From Sarcocystis neurona (lineage: Eukaryota; Apicomplexa; Conoidasida; Eucoccidiorida; Sarcocystidae): a DNA stretch of 64,000 nt. The stretch covers positions 4,804,405-4,868,404 of the forward strand of contig KL647290.1 of assembly GCA_000727475.1 (NCBI GenBank), in the 5' to 3' direction. Made by a program: the position numbers and the translations under genes. Position 1 is the stretch's first letter, and each line of letters begins with the position of its first letter. Of the stretch, positions 10,201 through 20,900 are shown in pieces. The notes beneath the pieces are model-generated. The model was not told the DNA's origin. It did not search any database and worked only from the letters and a program-made list of their open reading frames with translations.

Positions 10201-13200
10201 GCAGGAGGGGCTGGCAACGGGGACACTGTTGCCCAAGGCAGGTACGCAGCTGCGGCAGCAGCAGAAGGCGGTGGAGCAGGTTGGGGAACAGCAGGAGCAG
10301 GTTATCAACACCAGGAACATGGAGTAGGTGTGGGAGTTGAGGAGCCGCAGCAGCGGCAGCACCGCAGCGGCTCAGCTTCCTCCGCGTTTGGAGGAACAGG
10401 GCAGCAGCAGCAGCAGCGGGCACCACCGCCCCCGCCTCCTTCTTCTCATTTCTTCGGTGGCCAGCAGCAGCAGCACGGTCGTTTTGTTCCGCAACCGGGC
10501 ACTTCCTTCAGAGATAAGCTGCTGCAGGTGAAAGGAGAAGTCGCAGCAGCAGGAGCGGGATCTGCGGTAGGCGGCTGTGCGTCTTCAGGCAGCACGCTGC
10601 CGACGCCTGGTTCGACGAGGGGGAAGGGCGGAAGGCATGGAACACCTGCTGCTGCGACTGGAGGAGAGGAAGTGCCAGACGCGACTCAGAGACAGAAAGC
10701 TGTCGCTCCTGGAGGCGGAGCAGGAGAAGCAGCCGCAACAGGCAATGTAGAGGGTGGTGCAGCGGGTGCGGCTGCTGTGTCTGTGCCGCAGAAGGCGAGG
10801 GCAGGCGCTGGTTCGAAGGTTGTCGGCGGGGGGGAGGAGCAAAAGCAGCAGCAGGAGGCAGCAGCAGGTGGTCGTACGGATGAAGGTGGAGATGCAGCGG
10901 CAGCAGTCACCCGGAGAGAAGAGAGGACGGCAGTAGCAGGAGGCCAGCGAGGCAGCAGCCGCAACAAGGGACTTAATAGTGTGAGCAGCAGCTGTCTGAA
11001 GCCGGCGGGAGGAAGAAGCGCAGCAGGGGGAGATGTCATAGCTGCGGAAGGCAGCGGCGTTTCTCTTGCGTGCAGCACTACCGCTCCGGCTGCTCGTGCT
11101 GCTGAGGAAGGAAGGGGCTCTCCCGCTGCTGCTGTTGCTTCTGTCCCGAAAGCTGTTGCTGGTGGCCGTGCGGGCGAGGAGGGACGCGGCGAAAGAGTTT
11201 CTGCCGCGGAAACTCGCAAAGGAGCCCACCAACAGCACAGGGAGAAAGCAGCAGAAGCAGCAGCGGCGAGTGATGCTGCCGACGCCGTTGCTGGCGCTGG
11301 TGCCTCATTTGTGTCAGCAGCTGCACATGAACGGGGAACCGCGACAGCGTGGAACGGCCGACGCACTCCGTCTCCGAGCAGCATTCGGAGCAGAGGAGCA
11401 GCGGCACCGGGACGGCAAGCAGAAGCAGCAGAAGAACGAGAGAACTACGCCAGGAGGAAAGCTGCAGCAGGAGGAGCAGCAGCAGGACGTGGGACTGCAA
11501 CTGATGGGATGGGAATTGCAGCAGCAGGAGAAACTGTACCAGCTACGGCGCAGCAGAAGGCAACTGTCAGTGCGGGGAGTGTTCGCAGCGGAGCAGCAGC
11601 GGGAGGAGCAGGAGAAACGTCGTCGTGGAGTCAGAAGGCAGCAAGAGCTGCTGCGGCCACTGCTGCTGCGCCACATGCGCGTGAAGGAGCTGCAGCACGC
11701 GATGAACTGCCTGGCAAACGAGAAGGCAGGAGCAGCAGCCGCACAACAGATGGAGTTGCTGCTGCAACTGTTGCTGGGAGAGGTGCTGCTGCCGATGGGA
11801 AGGACGCTGTTGCTGCTGTCCCGGAGGGCGGCGCTGCTGCAGCAGCAGGGAAGCAGCAACAGCAGCAGGGGGGAGACGGACAGCGAGTGGCAGCAGCGGG
11901 AGCATCATCTGCCGGAGCTGGAAGCACCGGTGCACCTCCCACGGAGCGTGAGGCTCCTGCTGCTGTTTCGCCTCCTGCGCCTCGCAGCTGGGCAGAACGC
12001 ATTCGAAGTGGAGCAACGCGGGCCCAAGAACAGCAGGGGTCTTCGTCTTCATCAGCAGCAGCAGCGCGACAGCAGTCGGCAACTGCAGAGAAGTCGCGGG
12101 GAGGCAGAGGCGCGGGAGGCGTCGTAGCAGGAGCACCGCTGTCTGACACGCGTAGCAGCGGCACCAGCGGAACATCTCGTTCGTGGGCTGGCTCTTCACC
12201 TCGCGCTTCAGGAACAGGCGTCGTGGAGCAGCCGCAGCAGCAGGAGAAACAGCAGCAGGATAAGCACCAACCGCAGCAGCAAGGACCGAAGAGCGGCCTT
12301 GTGCAGCAGCAGAATGCGGAGGGGAGAACGGCTGCTGCGGCATCGGAGGGCAAGGCAGGAGGCGGAGGAGGAGCAGCGGGTAGTAGTAGCCCAAGCAGGA
12401 GCAGCAGCAAGTCACGCTGGGGAGGCTGGGGAACAGGCAGCGCAGGCGCAAGCAAAGGCGCTTCAGCAGCGCATGCAGCAGAAGCTCCTGCTGCAACTGC
12501 TGAGAAAGTTGCCTCGGCTGCTGCGGGCAGCAACGCAGCAGGCGGTGGGGAGGTAGTAGCGCAGGTCGCTCGCACCGGAGACAGGGAAGGGGAGAAGGGC
12601 GACGACGGCGCCCCCGCAGCTGTTGCCGCATTTACGAGAGGAGAGAGAGGAGAAGCAGCCGCAGGGGAAGCAGCAGATGACGACACCGCAAGGAAGGACA
12701 GCAGCAAGGAGCAGCAGCAGGAGGGAGACAGCGCGGAGAAAGGGCCGGCGTCCTATGGTGCTAAAGATGCGCAGCAGCAGCAGGTAATGGGCGGAGCGGC
12801 TGACGGAGGAGGAGCGGCATCAGCTGCAGGAGGTCGTGCTGGGACAGCATCAGCTCGAGCCGCAACAGAGTCGCTTACGAGCAGCAGCAGCAGCAGCACC
12901 AGAGGAAGTGTCTCTGCAGAACCGCCGCAGCAGCAGCAGCAAGCAGTCAAGGAAGAAGAACCGTCGGGCCCGTTGACGTGGGCGGAACGTGCGCGGCGGG
13001 TGAAGCAGAAGCCAGCAGTCGTCGTGAAGAAACAGCCTGTTGCTGCCGGTCCGGCAGCAGCGCGTTCTGGTGCTGCTGGTGCTGCCAGTGAGCACGCCGC
13101 TGCCGGTGCTGCTTCGGGAAGGAAGGAAGCAGCGGGAGGCTCGGCAGCAGGAGGAGGTGGTGGGAGAGGCGGTGGCGCGAGCGCTGCTGCTGGCGGTACC

Positions 13201-16200
13201 GAAGGAGGGAGCGGGGCAGCAGCGCCAGCCGCGCACGGCAGAGGAGGCGGGGCGGGACAACCCCACCATCCTCACCAGTATTACCATCACCGAGGAGCCG
13301 CAGGTGGCGGTGTCGGGCGTGGTGGAGCCGCAGGCGGAGCGAGCTACCGCGGACGCAATTACTACTCACAGCAGCAGGACGGAGGGCAGCAGCCGCTTGG
13401 GCCGCGCCAGCACAAAGTGGAAGGCGAGCGAGGGGAAAGAGAAGCGGCAGCAGCAGGAAGCGGGAGACGCGGCAGAGGTCATCACTTCCTCAGCGGAAGC
13501 AGCAACGTGGAGGTGGAGAGGGACAGGCGTCTCACCAGCGGATCACGAGGTCATCCTGCATCAGCAGCGGAAGGCTCGGGGACCTACGGACGAGGAGGCG
13601 ACGTGCGGAGCGGCAGCGGCAGTGCAGCAGAAGCGGGAGCAGCAGCGACAGAACGGGGAGCGGCAGCCGCAGGAGAACGAGCGGGTGTTGCTGCCGGGAC
13701 GAGTGCTGCTGCAGCTGCAGAAAGAAAGGATGGAGGTAACGCAGCAGGCAGCGGCAGCCCTGCAGCAGCACCAGGAGGCGGCCAGGCTGCTCCTGTAACG
13801 CGAGAGAAAGAACCAGCAGCACCTGGTAGGAGCGGAAAGTCGGGTGGGTACGCAGCCGTCGCAGCTGCTGCAGCTGCGGCCCCGCCTCCTGCTGCTGCAG
13901 GACTGCCTCCGGCCGCGCAGGCAAAACGTCCTTGGGGACCCACGGCGCAGCAGCAGCAGCAACAGCAGCATGGCGGAGCTGCTGGAGGAGCAGCGGAGCA
14001 GCAACAGGAGAAGGGAGGAAGAGGGGGAGCTGCGGCGGCGGCCGCTTCACGTCCGGCCGCAGGGGCACCTACCAGGGATACAACAAGCTCCAGCAGGGAA
14101 GCAGCGAGAGAGACAGCAACAAAAGAAGATGGTGCGGCGGAAGCAGTGCGAGAAGCAGTAGCGCCAGCAGGAGGCCGTGCAGGACACGGGGCTTCAAGCG
14201 CAGCTTCTCCCCCGCCGTGGCGAGCAGGAGCAGCAGCAGCACAACAATCTCGCTACCACCAGCAGCAGGCAGCTGCGACGAATTCCACGCACCGATGTGC
14301 CACCACTGCTAGTGGAGGGGACGCAACAGCAGCAGCAGCTCACACACTTACAGCAGCAGGAACACGAGCGGAAAAGATGGCGGCGCCTCCCTCGTCGGGT
14401 CCTGCGACTGCAGCAGGAGTAGGCGGAGCAGCGGTTCCGTCCGACGCGTCCGCAGCAGCAAGAACACCCGCAGTCGCAGCAGCAGCAGCCCCCGGTGCGG
14501 CAACACCAGCAGGAGAGAAGACTGAAGGAACAGCGGCAGCAGGCGGAGGTGTGGAGCAGGCCGGAAAACAGCAGCAGCAGCAGCAGAAAGCTGCCGACAA
14601 GGGAGAAGAAGCAAAAGTGCTGTGGCCGCGCAATCGACCGAAGCCGAAGAAAATTGTTATTGAGAGAGAAGAGGAGGAAGACGCACCGTTGTTGCCCGGA
14701 CAGGAGCAGAAGTTTGCGCTGCCGCAGGGACGCAAGGATCATCTGAAGGCGGAGGAGCGGCGTAGGGCGAAACAGCAGCAGCAGCTGCAGTTCATGCAGC
14801 AGCAGCAGCAGGGAGAAGCAGCATGCACTGGAGGAGCAGGTGCAGCAGAAGGAGCAGCCGGAGGGCCATCAGCTGGAGGAGCTGCGGAAATTGCAGCGAA
14901 TCCTGCAGCAGCGCGTGGCACCGTCCCGACGCTGCCGGGTGTAGCTGGTGCTGCTGCTTCCCCCACATGTGCAGCAGCACATGCAAGTAGCGTCGCCGCT
15001 CCTGTGTCTGCTGCAGGAGCTTTGCACCAAGCAGTGACTGCCGCGACGGCAGCCGCAGCAGCCACAGCAGCAGTGACATCGCTAGCTGCTGCCAGCAGCA
15101 CGTCTACGCGGAGGCGTCTGGGCGCTACGGCCACAGACGAAGGCAAAGTAACTGCGGACGGTGCTCCTGCTGTGACGATTGCTTCAGCAACTCGAGCAGC
15201 ACCTGTTGCTGCTACGGTCGCTCCTGGTTCCCCGCCTTCCGTACGCCTGGTGGTCACCACGAGCAGCAGCGCGCTCTTCGCTGGAGCAGCGACCGCAGCA
15301 GCAAGCGCGGCAGCTACTGTCTTGCCGTCTGTTGCTCTCCCGACAGCTCCTGCTGGTGAGTCTCAGCGAAGAGAAGATCGAGCCGTCCCATCGCTGCAGC
15401 AGCAGCAGCGCGCCCCGGCATTGCTGCCATCCGCGGCTCTCGCCGCTGCTGCTGCTGCTGCGTCCTCGCCTGCAGCAGCAGCCGCGGACAGAAGCAGAAG
15501 TGAGAGCTTCCGGGCAGCGGATCTTCCGCGCTTGCCGTCACTGCAGTCTGCAATAGGGAGCAGCTCTCGTATTGACGGAGCTGCCTTCCCCACAGCCGCC
15601 GTACTTTCTGCTTCTCCTCCTGTTGCTGCAACAACAGCGTCCCCTCGTCCTGCGCTGCCTACACTAGCAACAGGGTCGACGAAAACAATAGCAGCAGGAA
15701 AGCCTACAGAGAGTGGTCGACGAGAGACGTGCGAACCAGAACGGTTGACTATTGCGGCTCCCTTAGAATCCGCAGCAACAACGCAGGAGCAGCAGGAGGA
15801 AGCACCACGGCTGCCGCCGCTGACGAAGCCGCAGCAGTTCCTCGGCGATGACAGGGGCACTCTTGCTGCTGCTGTTGACACTAAGGAAGACCGGTGCGAC
15901 TCCCGCTTCCTTCCTGCTGCTGCTGCCGCCGACAAACCGGTACCCGCTTCTGCTGCAGTGACAGCGGCTGCCGCTGAAGCAGCACCTGATGGTGCCACAC
16001 CAGCTGCAGGGACAGAAACAAAGAGCAGCAGCCCGCTTCGACCAGCTGTAGCAGCAGCTGCCGCGCCTCCGCCGCCGCCCCTTCCACCGCCACCGCCGCC
16101 TCCACGCGTGTCTGTTTCCTCTCCGACTGCCGCTGGGGGGGGGGCTCCTGCGTTGCTGCAGGAGCCGCAGCCAGCTGCAGCAGCAGCGGCAGCGCTGGCA

Positions 16201-17963
16201 GGGTCTTCTCGAGCAGCAGCCGCAGGAAGAGGTGAGATCGCAGCAGTTTCGGGCTTCTCGGATGTGGTAGAACTGCGGCGTTCGAGCGAAAGGTCAGCCG
16301 GCAATGAAGCAGAAGGAAGTGGCTCCAGAGCAGCGCTCGTGATGCGTGGAGGAAGAGCAGCAGGTGCAGGCGTGCAGAAAGACACCCCGACGGCAAAAGG
16401 TAGTGGAAGCGGCGGACTGCCCACACTGCGACGTCGGCTGTCAGATCTGGTTGCGTCAACCACCTCTGCTGCTAGGGACGACAAGCCAGCAGCAGCAGGA
16501 GCTACACCTGCTCCTTCTGCTGGTTCTGTGTCTTCTCCTCCTCTCCCTCCGTCTTCGAGCTCTTCTTCCCCGCTGCCGCGTGCGCCTGCTGCTCATGCAG
16601 CGGCCGGTGCGCGGCCTCCGCCAGCGCCGCGGATCACGCCGTTGCCCGCCATCGCAGCAGCACTCGGCAGCAGCAGCAGTGGGGTCGGCCTTGGTGCTGC
16701 ACGGGTTTCTCATGCGTCTCCGACGTCGTCCCCTGTGGCTGCACCAGTGTCACCGGTTGCTGCGAAGCTTGAAGAAACGCCACAGGGAAGCGAAGTGTCG
16801 ATTCCTCTGCTTCCTGCAGCAGCAGCAGAACCAGCAGCGGCAGGTGCACGCCGCGATAGCGGGGGCAGCACGGGACGCGTAGGCGGTGCCGCAGCTGCAG
16901 CAGCAGCGGGAGAGCATAGAGTCCGCGGCAGCGGATACAAGTTCGAGACGCTTCGAGGAGCTGCAGCAGCAGAAACAGGAGCGGGAACAGGAACACCAGC
17001 CGCAGGAGCAGGAACGCCAGCAGCAGAGGGTTTGCTGGGTTCTCCTCTACCACCCCCACCTCCGCCTCCGCCTCCTCCTGCGGCGTGTGGTGCTGCTGCT
17101 ACTGCTGCGGCAGTGCCTCGCAGAGGTGGGAGCGTCTCAGGAGGCGCGACGTCCGCTGCTCCAGCAGGCGGTTCCATAGGGACGGCGACAAGCACCAGCA
17201 GTTCTTCGCGGCGACATACGCGCGCCGTGCTGCTGTTGTGGAGAGAGAGAATCTTGGAGCAGCGACGGAAAGGGCTTGAGGAGGAGCCGCTGCGTATTCG
17301 GGCACTGCCGGTGGGGCAGCAGCAGCAGGAAGGCTGGTCGCAGCAGCAGCAGTTCCACTACAGCGGCGGCAGCGATTCCCAGCAGCAGCAGCATCACTTC
17401 CATCACGAAGGAGGAAGAGGTACAGGCGGTCTTTTGAGTGGACCGCTCCTGGGTGCCGGTGGTGCCCGTGCTGGTGGAGGAGGTGGAGGAGGCGGCAAAG
17501 GCGGAGACAAGAATCGCCTGACAGCAGCTTCAGGAGGCACAGGAGGTGGAGGAGGCGGCAGAGAGAAAGGCGAAGACCTATGGAGAGGCAGCGGCGGTGC
17601 AGGAGGAGGAGCGGCAGGAGCAGCAGGAGGCGCAGCAGCGGATCACAACGGGCACTACCATCACCATCGCACAGGAGGCGGTGGAGGCGGCGGCAGCGGC
17701 CGCAGCACGGGAGCGGCGGCGGGAGGAGCAGCAGCAGGCGAGTGGCGTCGCAGCCCGGAGGAAGGCGGGAGCAGCCGAGGAGGCAGCAGCAACAGTGCGG
17801 CCGCTATTGGGAATCTGGGCGGATTTTTCAACCAGGAGAGGCCTGGCGATGTCAACGAGTTCCGGCGCATGCAGCAGCAGATGCCGCCTCCGCCTTCGAA
17901 CCTCGTCCAGTCCATGAAGCCGTCTGACGCCTCTTGGGCCAAGCGCCAGGCGGAGCAAAAGAA
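7252..17963 (+). CDS. eIF4G exon 1: 3,570-codon low-complexity N-terminal region
   Basis: A single uninterrupted exon of 10,712 bases. It opens with MAP followed by a run of prolines, then alternates runs of Ala, Gln, Ser, Gly, His and Pro encoded by GCA/CAG/AGC triplets. RGG/Gly-rich stretches occur around 13165-13375 and 17460-17720. Non-repetitive islands include the two PAM2 motifs (7741, 8464), FRDKLLQVKGE at about 10510, a basic/acidic island at 14590-14772, and the region from 17800 to the splice site. The exon ends ...KRQAEQKK; the donor GTAAGC at 17964 leaves two bases (AA), completed by A at 18982. Without splicing the frame would stop at once with TAA. The large - strand frames inside it are shadows. 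Confidence 0.85.
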
Positions 17964-20900
17964 GTAAGCACACAGCCTAGCAGCAAGTGTGATGGGGCAG
18001 CAGAAAAGAAACACCTGAGCAGGACAGCAGGAGGAGGAGCAGGAAGAAGACCAGACGAAGGCGTTGTAGAGAAGATGGTTCAGCATACAGGTCGAGTGTG
18101 GACGGCGGAAGAACGTTGAGAAGGAAAATATTCATGGAAATCCGCAGGACTCGGCGTATAGAATCCTCTTCAAAGTGGTACACCTGTTGAGCTGTGTACA
18201 GGAGGAGACGTGTTCCGACGTAGAGTGGAGCAGAAGAAAGTGTCCCATGGATAGATCTGTATCTGCATGCCATGCATAGGTGCTTCGATATATGTGTGTG
18301 TGTAACAGCTGCAGAAGATGGGGCTATTTGACAACGGGTGTTGGTGGGCCAGCTTCAGCAGCAGATGAGGGAGTGGTCGTATGTGTGTGGAGTTTTGCGT
18401 AGGTGGTTTATTCCTATGTATACGTGAATGTGCGTATCTGTCTGTGGAGTCGCGCAGTCTAACTATACGTAGAGTTGTACCCATATAGTAGTGATACACG
18501 GGGTTGAAGTGGAAGAAGAAAGGGCGAGATATGTATGGATGGCATGCGCTGCAGCTGCTGATGCTGTGCGGATCACCCCTGCTGCTCCCGTCGGCGGCTT
18601 GTGTTCTCTGTAGCCGCAGCGGGTGTAACTCGGGTACCAGTCTGTGTCTGCTGTTGCAGCTGCAGCCGCTGCTGCCCTTTCCTGTTGCTCCTGTGGTCCC
18701 AGCACGTGTGTGGTACCGACGTGGAGGTCCTGCTGCTGGAGTTTTCCCGCTGCTGCTTCAAACGCCTGCGTCATCACAGTTGTGCTGCTTGCCGCCTCCG
18801 TCTGTGATCACTGGTGCGCTTTTTGCTTCGCTCCTGCTGTGCTGCTGCTGCTGCGCAACCTCGCCGACGGTGACGCTGACCTGCTTCTCCTCGTCGGCAT
18901 GTGTGTTCATGTGTGTGTGTGTGTATACTGCGGCTGGGGTTCTGCGTGTGTGTCTGTTGCTGCTGCTGTGGCGCCCTGCAGAGACGAGCAGCAGGTGTTG
19001 CTGCGACGCCTGAAGGGACATTTGAACAAGCTGACGATCGAGAAGTTCGACAAACTTTACGAACAAATTTTGAACGCAGGAATTAAAGAGAGAGAAGAAG
19101 TCAACGCCCTGATGAAAATGGTGTTCGAGAAGGCAGTTTCGCAGCACCACTACATTCAAGTAAATACACTTGTTGAACTTTTTCTTCGGTGAAGTTGCGC
19201 TGCCGCTAGTCGTCGATATCCCTCTTGGCTGCTGCATCTGCGGCTCTTGCCTCGTCTTCCTTATGTCTCTGCTTCCCACTTCGCTGCTGGTGCTGCGGCT
19301 GCTGCTGCAGTTGGGACTGCTGCAGTTCGGGTTGCTGCACAAGGCCCCTCTGCCTTGTCGAGCCGCTGCAGCTGCAGATGTGCCGTGGATGAGAACCGTC
19401 GGTCCGGTGGCCGACCACGGGCATATCCCAAGAGTTTTTTTTGTGTGTACGTGTCGCCTCGGTATAGAACTATACGTACGTGTGGGTATTTGTAGGAGTG
19501 TGAATCTCTATATGTAGATACGTGTGAACAGGCAACATAATATGTAGTCGTACAGATGTGGTCTGGAGAGCGGCACATTTGTATCAGCTAGTACAGAGAA
19601 ATCACCGCAGGGTTAGTTGGACCGCTGCTGCTGTTGATGTACTGTACGCACACTCCACGCGTACTACGTCTGTTGTCTTCCTTCGAACGCGTGCTTTGTG
19701 TGGATGAGAGTGTCTTCTGTGCATGTGCAGATTCGTGTGTGGGCGTGGGTTCACACCAAGTGCATCTATTTCCATGTGCTGCTGCTGTGTGTGGTGGGGA
19801 CGTGCTGCGGCTCCTGGTGCTGCAGATGTATGTGCAGCTGTGCATTCGCCTGAAGGACGACCTGAAGCAGGTCCTGGACGACGATGATAAGGGCAGCTAC
19901 TTCCGCAGGTAAACTCGTGCTGCTGTGTCTCTCCTCCTGAAGCACTGAGTTTCCTAGACTGCCGCTAGGGTAGTACCTAGATCCGTATCCGGTAGATCTT
20001 TCTGTAGAATTACACCTGCCCGGTGTACGCAGCTGACGACGCAGAAGGTACATACTTACGTATACATATATGTATGAGTATTTATACATGCAGAAGTGTA
20101 GGTGCAAGCCCGCATACAGAGGGCACATATATGTGATGCCTTCAGGCCACTGTCAGCAGGTGGAAGCACTGTAAATATATATGTATATATACGCATGTGC
20201 GTATGTGTTTGCATCACGGCCCTGAACAGATATGCGTATACGTGTACGGCTATACATGTAGGTAGTGCGCCTATTAGGCCATGTGGACCATGGACCATGT
20301 ATATGCGTGGACACATATACGGGTATACGTATGTATACAGGCGCACTTTCCCATTTTGGCAGCGGTGTTCTGCAGTTGCGATGCATGTTACATATATATT
20401 AGAGATGTATGTAGCCAACATGTGTGTGCGTGTGTTAGCGGTGTGTGTGCGGAGAAGACTGGGCATTCGGCGATGGTGAGGGGTCTTCGAGAGAGAGGAA
20501 GGCGAGGAGGAAGACGTTTAATTTTTTTTGCTGTCCCTGTCCCTTCGTTTGTTGAGCCTGTGAGTAAATGTCTGTCGCGGGCCGCGGTATTCGACTTCTC
20601 TTCCTCCGGTGTCTCTCTGGCTCTCTCTCACGCTGGCTGCTGGTGCTGACGCCCTGTGTTGCTGTCGCCTGTGGGGAGAGGAATGCTGACAACTGCGACG
20701 TCTCTCTCTTATGTGTGTGGGGGGGGAGGGACGGGCGTGGTGCGGCCGCTTTTTTTTGTCCGGTCGTCGGTGCGCTGACGGACGTCTTTGTTGTGGGACG
20801 GCGCGCTGCTGTGTTTTTTTGGTCGCAGAATTCTCATCAACCAGTGCGAGGACTCGTTTGTCGCGAACCTCGAGCCGATGCGTGTGCCGGAGACGCTCAG

